Shown piece by piece: positions 1 to 8,750 of a stretch of 64,000 nucleotides of DNA. Position 1 is the stretch's first letter; every line of letters begins with the position of its first letter. A program made the translations under genes and the position numbers. The stretch spans positions 248,001 through 312,000 of the forward strand of contig NZ_JBNPXQ010000002.1 in the NCBI RefSeq assembly GCF_050433225.1, written 5' to 3'. This stretch comes from Sphingomonas_D zeicaulis (GTDB lineage Bacteria > Pseudomonadota > Alphaproteobacteria > Sphingomonadales > Sphingomonadaceae). A model generated the notes under the pieces. That model did not search any database, was not told the DNA's origin, and saw only the letters and a list, made by a program, of their open reading frames with translations.

Positions 1-1
1 G

Positions 2-40
2 CGCGTCATCGGCGTCTCGCTGACAGGGAAGTTGCGGTAG
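2..40 (+). CDS. C-terminal tail of an upstream gene (partial)
   Basis: An open frame enters from the left edge and ends at a TAG, giving the residues RVIGVSLTGKLR. A short tail of this kind, alternating and ending in a basic or aromatic residue, would fit the last beta-strand of an outer-membrane protein such as a TonB-dependent receptor. Twelve residues cannot establish this. A strong hairpin follows within 10 bases, consistent with the end of a transcription unit. Confidence 0.3.
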   Translation, partial: RVIGVSLTGKLR

Positions 41-48
41 TGCCTTGA

Positions 49-72
49 GCCCCTCCTCCTCAGAGGAGGGGC
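49..72. repeat. perfect 10-bp stem hairpin, GC-rich dispersed repeat
   Basis: GCCCCTCCTC and GAGGAGGGGC form a perfect 10-bp stem around a CTCA loop. There is no T-run after it, so it is not a classic intrinsic terminator. Very similar hairpins recur at 60977-60998 and, in shorter form, near 24895, so this looks like a dispersed palindromic repeat placed at gene ends. Confidence 0.7.
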
Positions 73-161
73 TATACCCCTTGATATCCCAGCCATTCGA
101 AGCATAAGCGAAGGTAAACGAAACCGAGCCGCGCCGATGCGGTGAAGAGGGGATATCTTCC

Positions 162-1604
162 ATGCGCCCGCACACCCAATGGCTCCGCACGGCAGCGGTG
201 GTCGCGCTCGCATCGCTGGCGATCGCTCCCGTCGCGGCCACCGGCCAATCCCAGACGCAGCCCCGCGCCAAGCCGCGCCTCTTCGTCCTCTCCGACATTG
301 GCGGTGACCCCGACGACAAGCAGTCGATGGTCCGGCTGATGACCTATGCCAACCAGATCGACATCGAGGGGCTGGTCGCGACGCGGCACCGCGACGGAGT
401 CCATCCCGAACTGATCGAGAAGGTGGTCGCGGCGTATGGCCAGGTGCGCGACAATCTGGAGCGGCACGAACCCGGCTTTCCCGCCGCCGATACGTTGCGC
501 ACCGGTATCTCGCGTGGGCCGGTGATCGACGGCATGGCGGGGATTGGCGAGGGCAAGGATTCGCTGGGGTCGGAGGCGCTCATCCGCGCCGTCGACCGCG
601 CCGATGCGCGGCCGCTGTGGGTGAGCGTGTGGGGTGGACCCGGTGTGCTCGGCCAGGCGCTGTGGAAGGTCCGTAAGACGCGCTCGAAGGCGGCGCTGGC
701 GGCGTTCGTCGCGAAGCTGCGCGTCTATGCGATCTCGGATCAGGACGATAGCGGGCCGTGGATCCGCCGCGAATTCCCGGGCCTGTTCTACATCGTCAGC
801 CCCGGCGTGAGCTTCCATGATTCGACGTGGATCGGCATCAGCGGCGACAAATTCCACGGCCGCTTCGACGGCGCCGATTTCGCGCTGGTGAGCAATGAGT
901 GGATCAACCAGAACATCCGCAACAAGGGCGTGCTGGGCGCGGAATATCCTAACTGGATCTATCAGATGGAGGGGGACACCCCCTCCTTCCTCAACCTGAT
1001 CGACAATGGCCTGAGTGATCCCGCGCATCCCGAATGGGGCGGCTGGGGCGGCCGCTACGAGCTTTACACGCCCAAGAAGGAGAAATGGTTTCTCGCGCCC
1101 GAGACGCGGCCGATCTGGACCAATGTGCAGGATGAGGTGTTGGGCCGCGACGGCGAATGGCACACGTCCAACCACGCGACGGTGTGGCGTTGGCGGCCCG
1201 CGTTCCAGAACGATTTCGCGGCGCGGATGGACTGGACGGTAAAGCCCTATGACGAGGCGAACCACCCACCGGTGCCGAAACTCGATCATCCCGCCTTCAT
1301 CACCGCCAAACCGGGCGCGCGCATCGACCTCGGCGCCACCGCCTCGACCGATCCGGACGGCGACGCGCTGTCCTATCAATGGTTCGCCTATGAGGAAGCC
1401 GGCACGCGCGGCATGATGAATTCGGTCAGCGGCGTGCGGCTCGACATCAACAATGCCGATCAGCCCAAGGCGTGGCTGACGGTAAAGACCAACCGCGTCG
1501 CCCCGCCCGGCACGGGCACGATGCACATCATCCTGGCGGTGACCGACCACGGCTCACCAAGGCTGACGCGCTACAAGCGGGTGATCATCGACGTGGTCGA
1601 GTGA
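162..1604 (+). CDS. secreted nucleoside-hydrolase-like protein (DUF1593 / Sde182 type)
   Basis: A 480-residue protein with an N-terminal signal peptide (hydrophobic stretch about residues 10-27). The motif DIGGDPDD near residue 45 is the aspartate-rich, metal-binding N-terminus of the nucleoside-hydrolase-like fold of the Sde182 cellulose-binding family (DUF1593). The C-terminal 120 residues have the family's Ig-like pattern (DPDGDALSYQWF). Proteins of this family are exported and often sit near polysaccharide-degradation genes; the true substrate is not established. The start follows an AGAGGGG ribosome-binding site. It is an isolated plus-strand gene. The family call is firm, the function is not. 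Confidence 0.85.
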   Translation: MRPHTQWLRTAAVVALASLAIAPVAATGQSQTQPRAKPRLFVLSDIGGDPDDKQSMVRLMTYANQIDIEGLVATRHRDGVHPELIEKVVAAYGQVRDNLERHEPGFPAADTLRTGISRGPVIDGMAGIGEGKDSLGSEALIRAVDRADARPLWVSVWGGPGVLGQALWKVRKTRSKAALAAFVAKLRVYAISDQDDSGPWIRREFPGLFYIVSPGVSFHDSTWIGISGDKFHGRFDGADFALVSNEWINQNIRNKGVLGAEYPNWIYQMEGDTPSFLNLIDNGLSDPAHPEWGGWGGRYELYTPKKEKWFLAPETRPIWTNVQDEVLGRDGEWHTSNHATVWRWRPAFQNDFAARMDWTVKPYDEANHPPVPKLDHPAFITAKPGARIDLGATASTDPDGDALSYQWFAYEEAGTRGMMNSVSGVRLDINNADQPKAWLTVKTNRVAPPGTGTMHIILAVTDHGSPRLTRYKRVIIDVVE

Positions 1605-1639
1605 GCGAGGGCGGCGCGCAAGCACCGCCCTCGTCGGGA

Positions 1640-2068
1640 TCACACCAGCGCGGCGTCGAGGCTGATCTCGGCGTTGATCACCTTCGAAAGCGGGCAGTTC
1701 GCCTTCGCCTTCGCGGCCGCTGCCTGGAAGGTCTCGTCATCGGCGCCGGGGATCGAGGCGCGCAGGGTCAGCGCAACCGACGGGATGTGGAAGCCGCCAT
1801 CGGCCTGCTCCAGCGTCACCTGCGCGGTGGTGTCGAGCGTGGTTGCAGTAAGGCCGGATTCGCTGAGGACGAGCGTCAGCGCCATCGTGAAGCAGGCGGC
1901 GTGCGCCGCGCCCAGCAATTCCTCGGGGTTGGAACCGGCGACACCCTCGAACCGGCTGGCAAAGCCATAAGGATAGGCATCGAGCGCCCCGCTGGCGGTC
2001 GAAATCGCGCCACGGCCATCCTTGAGCCCGCCTTCCCAATGCGCCGAAGCCTTGCGTACGATCTTCAT
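1640..2068 (-). CDS. OsmC/Ohr family peroxiredoxin
   Basis: A 142-residue protein with both reactive cysteines of the OsmC/Ohr family: one in HAACFTMAL and one in NCPLSKV near the C-terminus. These thiol peroxidases reduce organic hydroperoxides in the cytoplasm. I chose the start MKIVRKAS because AAGGAGA lies 7 bases upstream; an in-frame upstream ATG would add 36 residues outside the family's normal length. It is transcribed divergently from the Na+/H+ antiporter gene. Whether it is OsmC or Ohr sensu stricto cannot be settled by eye. Confidence 0.88.
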   Translation of the reverse strand: MKIVRKASAHWEGGLKDGRGAISTASGALDAYPYGFASRFEGVAGSNPEELLGAAHAACFTMALTLVLSESGLTATTLDTTAQVTLEQADGGFHIPSVALTLRASIPGADDETFQAAAAKAKANCPLSKVINAEISLDAALV

Positions 2069-2244
2069 GAGACAGTCTCCTTGGTGTGATGCCGCTGCGT
2101 TGCGGGCAGGCCGGCAAACGCTATCTGCGCGCCGTCCGGTGTCATGATGATGACATCGCGGTTGGTGCCTCGCCACCCATCCGATCGGATGGTTATACCG
2201 CGCGATCCGATTCGATAGGGTCGTGCGACGACGGGGAAGTAGGA

Positions 2245-3828
2245 ATGCATCCGCTGGAGATTTTTGAACTCGTCATCGCGATGCTGCTCGCGATCATCGG
2301 GTTGCAATATATTGCACAACGGCTCCGGCTGCCGCCCGCGGTTGCGCTGCTGACCGGCGGCAGCGCGCTCGCCTTCCTGCCCGGGCTGCCGGCGATCGCG
2401 CTCGATCCCGAACTGGTGCTGGTGCTGTTTCTGCCGCCTCTGCTGATGGATGGCGCCTGGTTCCTGTCGCTTGCACATCTTCGGCAGCATATCGCCGGCA
2501 TCTTCTCGCTCGCGGTGGGCGCGGTGGTGTTCACAACGGCGGCAGTCGCGCTCGTCGCCCATCTGATCCTGCCGGAATTGCCCTGGGCCGCCTGCACGGT
2601 GATTGGCGCGATCGTCTCGCCGCCGGACGCGGTGTCGGCGCGCGCGGTGCTGCAGCGGGTAAAACTGCCCAGCCGTGTTTCTACCCTGCTGGAGGGGGAA
2701 AGCCTGTTCAACGACGCCACCGGTCTTGTGCTGTTCCGCTTCGCGGTCGCCGCCGCGGTCTCGGGCACGTTCAGCATGGCGGATGCGCTGGGTAGTTTCA
2801 CGCTGCTCGCGATCGGCGGCGCAGTGGTGGGCATGGCGATCGGTGCGCTCTGGGTTCTGATCATCCCGCGGCTGGGTAATGATTATCTGATGATCGCCGG
2901 ATCCGCGCTGACCTGCTGGACGGCGTATATCGCGGCGGAAACCCTTCATGTCTCCGGCATCATCGCCACCGTCGTGACCGGGCTGATCTGCGGCTGGTAC
3001 CAGCATGTGCTGTTTTCAGCGAACGTCAGACTTCGCGGCACGTCGTTCTGGCAGGTGATGATCTTCCTGCTCGAAGCGTCGGTGTTCTTGCTGATCGGAT
3101 CGTCGTTGCGCGGCGTGATCGATCGCGTCGGCGGGTTCGAGGTGGTGATCGAGCAGATGGCGCTGCCGGTGCTGGCGATCGTCGCAGCGATGACGGTGGC
3201 GCGCTTCGGCTGGGTGTTTCTCTCAGATGCGGCGCTGGCGCTGCTCAGGCGGCTCGGCCTCACCCGGCGGCGGCCGCTCGGCGTGAAGGCCGGCACCGTG
3301 CTCAGCTGGGCGGGGATGCGCGGGGTGATGACGCTCGCCATCGCGCTGACCCTGCCGCAGAACATGCCGGGCCGCGATTTCATGCTGGTTGCGGCCTTCG
3401 CGGTCATCCTCGTGACGGTGCTGGTGCAGGGCACGACCTTGGGCACATTGATTCGCCTGATGCGCCTCGGCGACGCCGATGAGGAGGCGCCGCGCAAGAC
3501 GGTGGCCGAGGCGGAGGCGGCAATGGCGGCGGCACAGCTCCGTGCCGTCGAGCAGAATGCCTATGATGAGGACGGCAAGCTGATCCACCCGCAACTGCTC
3601 GACCGCTATCAGGCGCGCGCGCGCATCTCTGCCAACTATGTCGGCCGCGAGGATCATTATCACGATGGGCTGCATGCCCATTTTGATCTCGTGCTGGTGG
3701 CGATCGCGGCGGGCCGTGCCGAGCTGATCCGCCTCCACCGCGCGCGTGAGATCGACGACGACGTACTGCACGATCTGGAGCGCGACCTGGACCTGGAAGA
3801 ACTGAGCGCTCTCTCCGCCAAGGCCTGA
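2245..3828 (+). CDS. CPA1-family Na+/H+ antiporter
   Basis: A 527-residue integral membrane protein with about 12 hydrophobic segments followed by a cytoplasmic tail of about 120 residues rich in Glu, Asp and Arg. The family signature SPPDAVSARAVLQ and the following GESLFNDATGLV, with its ND pair, mark a CPA1 (NhaP/YjcE-like) monovalent cation:proton antiporter. It exchanges cytoplasmic Na+ or K+ for protons. The start MHPLEIFELV at 2245 was chosen over an ATG 159 bases upstream because it follows GAAGTAGGA and begins directly with the first membrane segment. Confidence 0.9.
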   Translation: MHPLEIFELVIAMLLAIIGLQYIAQRLRLPPAVALLTGGSALAFLPGLPAIALDPELVLVLFLPPLLMDGAWFLSLAHLRQHIAGIFSLAVGAVVFTTAAVALVAHLILPELPWAACTVIGAIVSPPDAVSARAVLQRVKLPSRVSTLLEGESLFNDATGLVLFRFAVAAAVSGTFSMADALGSFTLLAIGGAVVGMAIGALWVLIIPRLGNDYLMIAGSALTCWTAYIAAETLHVSGIIATVVTGLICGWYQHVLFSANVRLRGTSFWQVMIFLLEASVFLLIGSSLRGVIDRVGGFEVVIEQMALPVLAIVAAMTVARFGWVFLSDAALALLRRLGLTRRRPLGVKAGTVLSWAGMRGVMTLAIALTLPQNMPGRDFMLVAAFAVILVTVLVQGTTLGTLIRLMRLGDADEEAPRKTVAEAEAAMAAAQLRAVEQNAYDEDGKLIHPQLLDRYQARARISANYVGREDHYHDGLHAHFDLVLVAIAAGRAELIRLHRAREIDDDVLHDLERDLDLEELSALSAKA

Positions 3829-3830
3829 GG

Positions 3831-4793
3831 TCAGCGCACCTCCAGCGCGTCGAGCGTGGTCTTCACCGCCTCAGCCAGCGGCGTGTGCGGCTCGCTGCCG
3901 AGGACGGACACCAGCCGCCGGTTGTCGAGCCGGATCGGCGTGCGCCAGATATAGCGCATGCGATGGAGCTCGCGCGGCATCTGCTGGACCAGCCCGGCGA
4001 GGCCGAGCAGCGGCCAGGGCAGACGCTTCACCGGCATGTCCGGCCGGCCAAGCGCTGCGGCGATCGCGCGGATCATCGTGCCGCCGTCTGCGTCCCAATG
4101 CCCGGCGAAGTGGAAGCGCGCGAAGCGATCGAGCGTGTCGGCCCGGCCAAGCAGTTGCCCGATCGTCTCGGCTGCATCGGGCAGATAGGCCCACGCATGG
4201 CCGACGCCCTTGCGGCCCGGATCGGTGATCGCAGCCAGGCGCGTGCCAGGCGTCACCAGCCCCTGCCGGAACCAGTTGTTGCCCTCTTTTCCCCCGAAGA
4301 AGTCCCCAAAACGCACGATCAGCACCGGTACGCCTGCCGCCTCCAGCCGGCGTTCGAGTTCGACGCGGATCCTGCCCTTCGCGGTCAGCGGGTTCTGTGG
4401 GGCATCCTCGACCAGATCGGGGAAGGCATCGGGACCGTAATTGTAGATGGTGCCGGGCAGCACGATGCGCGCGCCGGTGGTGCGGGCGGCGGTGATGCTG
4501 CTGTCGATCATCGGCAGCACCAGCCTGTCCCAGTCGCGATAGCCGGGAGGGTTGACCGCATGGATGATCGCCTGCGCGCCCTCCGCCGCGCGGCGCACCG
4601 CGTCCGGGTCGGCCGCGTCTCCCTTCACCCAGCTCATGCCCGCGCGGGGATCGTCGGGCGGCAGCAGCGCCCTCTTGCCTGCATCGCGCGCCATCGCCAC
4701 CACATTCCAGCCATGGCGCAGCAGCGCGCAGGCGGTCGCGCTGCCGATGCCACCCGTCACGCCCAGCACCAATGCCGTCGGTTTCGCATTCAT
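3831..4793 (-). CDS. NAD(P)-dependent epimerase/dehydratase-like protein
   Basis: A 320-residue extended-SDR/NmrA-like protein. The Rossmann motif LGVTGGIGSATA is at residues 10-21, and a conserved-looking GTIYNYGPD lies where the family places its active-site tyrosine. The product probably acts on a sugar nucleotide or small carbonyl compound, but nothing nearby reveals the substrate. It is transcribed divergently from the LysR regulator 84 bp away, so that regulator probably controls it. Its stop lies only 2 bases from the convergent antiporter stop. Confidence 0.8.
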   Translation of the reverse strand: MNAKPTALVLGVTGGIGSATACALLRHGWNVVAMARDAGKRALLPPDDPRAGMSWVKGDAADPDAVRRAAEGAQAIIHAVNPPGYRDWDRLVLPMIDSSITAARTTGARIVLPGTIYNYGPDAFPDLVEDAPQNPLTAKGRIRVELERRLEAAGVPVLIVRFGDFFGGKEGNNWFRQGLVTPGTRLAAITDPGRKGVGHAWAYLPDAAETIGQLLGRADTLDRFARFHFAGHWDADGGTMIRAIAAALGRPDMPVKRLPWPLLGLAGLVQQMPRELHRMRYIWRTPIRLDNRRLVSVLGSEPHTPLAEAVKTTLDALEVR

Positions 4794-4877
4794 CGTTCGT
4801 CTCCTTCACGCGAAGGATGGCGGCGGACCGGTTCGAAGGATATTGTCGAAATGACTTCAGTGGCTGGTAGATAATCG

Positions 4878-5765
4878 ATGAATCAACGGATCGACTGGGA
4901 GGATCAGCGCGCCTTCCTGGCGGTGCTCGATGGCGGCAGCCTGTCGGCGGCGGCGCGGCAGCTCGGCGTCGCGCAGCCCACCGTCCGCGCGCGGATCGAG
5001 GCGCTGGAACGGGCGCTCGGCACCACGCTTTTCACCCGGTCGGTACGCGGGCTGACCCCCACCGCGCAGGCCCGCACGCTGGGCGCGGCGGCCCGGGCGA
5101 TGGCGCATGCATCGGACGCTTTCGCGCGCCTCGCCTCCGCGGCGGCGGACGTGCCGGCGGGGGTTGTGCGACTCGGCGTGTCCGAGTTCGTCGGGGTTGC
5201 GGTGCTTCCGGCGATGCTCGCGCACTTGCGGCGCAGCCATCCCGACCTGCGCATTGAACTGGTGCTGAGCAACAGCGCCGCCGACCTGCTTGAGCAGGAG
5301 GTCGACGTCGCAGTGCGCATGCACCCCCCCCGGCAGGAAGCGCTGGTCGCGGCGAAGGTACCGTCTATTCCGCTCGGTCTGTTCGCGCATCGCGACTATC
5401 TCGCGCGTCGCGGCGTGCCGGAGAGCCTGGCCGATCTCGGCGTGCACGACATGATCGGGCCGGATTGCGTGCCAGCCGACCTCGCGATCGTCGCGCAGGT
5501 CTTTCCCGATCTCGACCGCAGCCGCTTTGCGATCCGAACCGACAGCCACCCCGCCCAGTTCGCCGCGATCCGCGCCGGGCTGGGAATCGGCGTGGCGCAA
5601 CGGCCCGTTGCGCTCGCCGATCCGTCACTCCGCGCGGTGCTGCCCGACCTCGTCGTGGCGACGCTCGATACCTGGATCGTCACCCACGAGAATCTGCGCG
5701 CGCTGCCGCGCGTGGCGGCATTGTTCGACCATCTCGTGGCGGCGTTCCGGGAATATGGGGCGTGA
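4878..5765 (+). CDS. LysR-family transcriptional regulator
   Basis: A 295-residue protein with the LysR layout: an N-terminal winged helix-turn-helix (about residues 8-66, including GGSLSAAARQLGVAQPTVRARIEALE) followed by a periplasmic-binding-protein-like effector domain (about residues 90-290). LysR proteins bind T-N11-A sites between themselves and a divergent target, here the epimerase gene starting at 4793. The co-inducer is unknown. The gene ends just before a repeat-derived inverted repeat. Confidence 0.9.
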   Translation: MNQRIDWEDQRAFLAVLDGGSLSAAARQLGVAQPTVRARIEALERALGTTLFTRSVRGLTPTAQARTLGAAARAMAHASDAFARLASAAADVPAGVVRLGVSEFVGVAVLPAMLAHLRRSHPDLRIELVLSNSAADLLEQEVDVAVRMHPPRQEALVAAKVPSIPLGLFAHRDYLARRGVPESLADLGVHDMIGPDCVPADLAIVAQVFPDLDRSRFAIRTDSHPAQFAAIRAGLGIGVAQRPVALADPSLRAVLPDLVVATLDTWIVTHENLRALPRVAALFDHLVAAFREYGA

Positions 5766-5789
5766 ACTCCCCCTTCGCTCCGAGCGGGT

Positions 5790-5843
5790 CTCCGTTCTCG
5801 GCTTCGCTCGCAAATCCCCTCGACTTCGCTCGGGCGAACGGAG
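5790..5843. repeat. inverted intergenic repeat between convergent genes
   Basis: CTCCGTTC (5790-5797) is matched by GAACGGAG (5836-5843) around a loop rich in TTCGCTCG units. The right half (5818-5843) is a near copy, in the other orientation, of 17347-17373. It lies between the convergent LysR and SUF-operon ends, where it could act as a bidirectional terminator. No T-run is present. Confidence 0.6.
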
Positions 5844-5894
5844 AGGGGGCGATTTCCGCTTTTTATCGTCCGCTCTTATCCTCGCCGGGAGCGG

Positions 5895-6251
5895 TCAGAC
5901 CGTGAAGCTCTCGCCGCAGCCGCAGCTTCCCTTGGCGTTCGGGTTGTTAAACACGAAGCCGGCGGTGAAATCATCCTCCACCCAGTCCATCGTGCTGCCG
6001 ATCAGGTAGAGGATCGACGCACCATCGACGAAGAAGGTGCCGCCGGGCGTCTCGATCCGCTCGTCGAAGCCATTGGCTTCGGTCACATAATCGACCGAGT
6101 AAGCGAGGCCGGAGCAGCCACGGCGCGGCGTCGAGAGCTTGACGCCGATCGCGCCTTCCGGGGCGCTCGCCATCAGATCGGCGATGCGCGCCTCGGCGGA
6201 CGGGGTCAGCAGGATCGCGGCCGGGCGGGTGCGGGTCTTCACGTCGCTCAT
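5895..6251 (-). CDS. sufA: A-type Fe-S carrier (HesB/IscA family) of the SUF operon
   Basis: A 118-residue protein with the three cluster-binding cysteines of A-type carriers: RRGCSGLAY at mid-length and GSCGCGES at the C-terminus. It takes nascent Fe-S clusters from the SufBCD scaffold and passes them to apoproteins. It is the last gene of the SUF operon, and its start overlaps the sufT stop by 4 bp, implying translational coupling. It could equally be called erpA-like; operon position favours the SUF role. Confidence 0.9.
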   Translation of the reverse strand: MSDVKTRTRPAAILLTPSAEARIADLMASAPEGAIGVKLSTPRRGCSGLAYSVDYVTEANGFDERIETPGGTFFVDGASILYLIGSTMDWVEDDFTAGFVFNNPNAKGSCGCGESFTV

Positions 6252-6700
6252 AGCATTCCGAGCTCCAGCTTGGCCTCGTCGGACATCTTCTGTGGATCCC
6301 AGGGCGGATCCCAGACGAGATTGACCTCGGCGCTGCCGACGCCCGGCACCGCGCCGACGCGCAGTTCGACCTCGCCCGGCATCGATTCCGCCACCGGGCA
6401 GTGCGGGGTGGTGAGGGTCATCGTCACCACGACATGGCCGCCGCTGACGTCGACACCGTAGATCAGGCCGAGATCATATATGTTGACCGGGATCTCGGGG
6501 TCGAAAATCTCCTTCAGCGCGTCGATCACGCCGTCATAGATGTCGCCGCCGGGCTCGCCCGCGCCGATCTCCTCGGGCTTGGTGGAGAGGAAGCCGTCGA
6601 GATAGTCGCGCTTGCGCGCGCCCTCCTCGTCCACCCGCGCCTTGGGCGGGGGGGCCACATGCTCGACCTCGTCGATCCTGATGCCGTTGCCTTCGCTCAT
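6248..6700 (-). CDS. sufT: SUF-associated DUF59/MIP18-family protein SufT
   Basis: A 150-residue protein. After a charged, non-conserved N-terminus of about 55 residues comes the DUF59 domain, with DPEIPVNIYDLGLIY and the cysteine-bearing TTPHCPVAESMP. SufT proteins help mature Fe-S proteins and are common in alphaproteobacterial SUF operons. The start MSEGNGIR overlaps the sufS stop by 4 bp (ATGA), which is why it was preferred to a longer open frame starting 129 bases upstream. The exact biochemical role of the family is not settled. Confidence 0.88.
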   Translation of the reverse strand: MSEGNGIRIDEVEHVAPPPKARVDEEGARKRDYLDGFLSTKPEEIGAGEPGGDIYDGVIDALKEIFDPEIPVNIYDLGLIYGVDVSGGHVVVTMTLTTPHCPVAESMPGEVELRVGAVPGVGSAEVNLVWDPPWDPQKMSDEAKLELGML

Positions 6701-7956
6701 CCGAATATTCTCGCCACCCGCTCGATGCCGGCGGCAAGCCGCTCGACATCCTTGAGATTGTTGTACACGCCGAAGCTCGCTCGCGCGGTCGCCGGCACGC
6801 CCAGATGCTCCATCAGCGGCTGGGCGCAATGATGCCCGGCGCGGATCGCCACCTGGTTCTCGTCCAATATGGTGCCGATGTCGTGCGGATGCACCCCTTC
6901 GATCGCAAAGCTGACGATCCCGGCGGAATCGTCGGGTCCGAACAGGCGAACGCTGTTCTGCGCACCCAGCATCTCGCGCGCCGCCGTCACCAGTGCGGTC
7001 TCATGCGCATGGATCGCCGGCAGGCCGATCGCCTCGACATAGTCGATCGCCGCGTGAAGCCCGAGCGTGCCGACGATATGCGGCGTGCCCGCCTCGAACC
7101 GCGCCGGCGGCGGCGCATAGGTCGTGCCGCTGAAGCTCACCCGGTCGATCATCGCGCCACCGCCCTGCCAGGGCGGCATCGCATCGAGGATCTCGCCCCG
7201 CGCCCACAGCACGCCGATGCCGGTCGGACCGTAGAGCTTGTGGCCGGAGAAGACGTAGAAGTCGCAGCCGATCTCGCCGACATTCACCGGCAGCCGCGGC
7301 ACCGCCTGGCAGCCGTCGAGCAGCAGCTTCGCGCCGACGGCGTGCGCCAGCTTCGCGGCGCGCTTCACGTCGAGGATCGAGCCGAGCACGTTGGAGACAT
7401 GCGCGAGCGCGACCAGCTTGTGCGCCGGCGTCAGCATCGCTTCCGCCGCGTCGAGATCGATGCGGCCATCCTCGGTCAGCGGGCAGACATCGATGACGAT
7501 GCCGGTGCGATCCTGGATGAGCTGCCACGGCACGATGTTGCTGTGATGCTCGAGCATCGACAGCAGCACGCGGTCACCGGGCTTGAGGTGCGAAAGCCCC
7601 CAGCTCTGCACGACGAGATTGATGCCTTCGGTCGCGCCGCGAACGAAGACGATCTCGTTTTCGGACGCCGCGCCGATGAAGCCGGCGACGCGGCGGCGCG
7701 CAGCCTCATAGGCAAGCGTCATGTCCGCCGAGCGCGCGTAAACGCCGCGATGGACCGTCGCATAGGTCTGCGCATAGGCCGCGTCGATTGCGGCGATCAC
7801 CGGACGCGGCTTCTGCGCGGTGGCGGCGGTGTCGAGATAGGCCCAATCAGCCGGAATGGCGGGGAAGTCGCTCAAATAGTCCAGCGCCGCAGCCTTCCCC
7901 GCTCCCGCGTGCGGGAGGGGACGGGCGAGGGCCTGTTCTGAAAGAGTGCTCGTCAT
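6697..7956 (-). CDS. sufS: SufS cysteine desulfurase
   Basis: A 419-residue PLP-dependent group II cysteine desulfurase that supplies persulfide sulfur for Fe-S assembly. The PLP lysine is in SGHKLYGPTG and the active-site Cys377 is in RAGHHCAQP. The start at 7956 overlaps the sufD stop by 4 bp. The first 25 residues lie inside a palindromic repeat (PLPHAGAGK is repeat-encoded), so this N-terminal extension is probably not part of the ancestral fold; the conserved part begins near LDYLSDFPAI. No sufE or sufU gene lies in the operon, so the sulfur acceptor must be encoded elsewhere. Confidence 0.95.
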   Translation of the reverse strand: MTSTLSEQALARPLPHAGAGKAAALDYLSDFPAIPADWAYLDTAATAQKPRPVIAAIDAAYAQTYATVHRGVYARSADMTLAYEAARRRVAGFIGAASENEIVFVRGATEGINLVVQSWGLSHLKPGDRVLLSMLEHHSNIVPWQLIQDRTGIVIDVCPLTEDGRIDLDAAEAMLTPAHKLVALAHVSNVLGSILDVKRAAKLAHAVGAKLLLDGCQAVPRLPVNVGEIGCDFYVFSGHKLYGPTGIGVLWARGEILDAMPPWQGGGAMIDRVSFSGTTYAPPPARFEAGTPHIVGTLGLHAAIDYVEAIGLPAIHAHETALVTAAREMLGAQNSVRLFGPDDSAGIVSFAIEGVHPHDIGTILDENQVAIRAGHHCAQPLMEHLGVPATARASFGVYNNLKDVERLAAGIERVARIFG

Positions 7957-8000
7957 TCGACAGGCCCTCCCCCAACCCCTCCCGCAAGCGGGCTGGGAGC
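7897..8000. repeat. inverted pair of palindromic repeats across the sufD/sufS junction
   Basis: Two copies of the same element face each other. 7897-7937 contains CTCCCGCGTGCGGGAG followed by GGGACGGGCGAGGGCCTGTT. 7958-8000 is its complement in inverted order (ACAGGCCCTCCCCCAACC, CTCCCGCAAGCGGG). The ATGA overlap of sufD and sufS sits in the short spacer between them, so both proteins are partly encoded by repeat DNA. The same family recurs at 47748-47908. Confidence 0.75.
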
Positions 8001-8750
8001 AAGAAGCCCCTCCAGCGCTTGGGCGAGTGCCGCATCGACGCGCGCCTTGTCGGTCTCGTCTTCGATATCTTCGAACACCGCGGCGACGAACGCCTCCAGC
8101 AGCAGCCGCTTGGCCTCGGCCGGCGGCAGGCCGCGGCTGGCGAGGTAGAACAAGGCTTGCGCGTCCAGTTCGCCGACCGTCGCGCCGTGCGCGCACTTCA
8201 CGTCGTCGGCGAAGATTTCCAGCTCCGGCTTCGCGTTGGCGGTGGCGGTGCGATCGAGCAGCATCGCCTTCACCGACTGGCTGGCATCGGTCTTCTGCGC
8301 ATCGCGCGCGACCGCGACCTTGCCGAGATAATTGCCCGTCGCCTGCCCGCCGAGGATCGAGCGGACCACCTGGTTGCTGGTCGCATTGGGCTCGGCATGG
8401 GTGAGGGTGGTGACGATCTCCACGGTCTGCTGGCCGCTGCCCAGCATCGCGCCGGCCAGCTCGAAATGCGCGCCTTCGTGCAGGGTCACGTCGATGGCGA
8501 TGCGGCCCAGCCGCCCGCCGGCGTTGAGGATGTGGAAGGTCGCGCGCGCACCGGCGCCGAGGACGACCTCATAATCCTGCACGATCGCGGCATCGGCCGG
8601 CGCATCCTGGATGATCAGGCGCGACACGGATTCGCCCGCCGGCACCGAGATGATCTCGGCACCCGGTGTCGGCCAGATCCCGGCGAGCGCCTCGACGTCG
8701 CTGTAGCGCCACGCCTCGGCCTTGCGGGTGGGAAGGGCGGTGTCGATCAC
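7953..8750 (-). CDS. sufD: SufD scaffold subunit
   Basis: A 265-residue SufD protein, shorter than the roughly 420 residues of E. coli SufD but in the range of the short alphaproteobacterial form. The opening ALPTRKAEAWRYSDVEAL and the mid-region EIFADDVKCAHGATVGELD are family hallmarks. With SufB and SufC it forms the SufBC2D scaffold on which clusters are assembled. The start overlaps the sufC stop by 4 bp. The last 15 residues (APSPLAGGVGGGPVE) are encoded by a palindromic repeat and look like an acquired tail. Confidence 0.93.
   Translation of the reverse strand: MIDTALPTRKAEAWRYSDVEALAGIWPTPGAEIISVPAGESVSRLIIQDAPADAAIVQDYEVVLGAGARATFHILNAGGRLGRIAIDVTLHEGAHFELAGAMLGSGQQTVEIVTTLTHAEPNATSNQVVRSILGGQATGNYLGKVAVARDAQKTDASQSVKAMLLDRTATANAKPELEIFADDVKCAHGATVGELDAQALFYLASRGLPPAEAKRLLLEAFVAAVFEDIEDETDKARVDAALAQALEGLLAPSPLAGGVGGGPVE

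Noticed and set aside
49..72. Hairpin as an intrinsic terminator
   Set aside because: The stem is perfect but no T-run follows, and similar hairpins occur in several gaps, so it is listed as a repeat.
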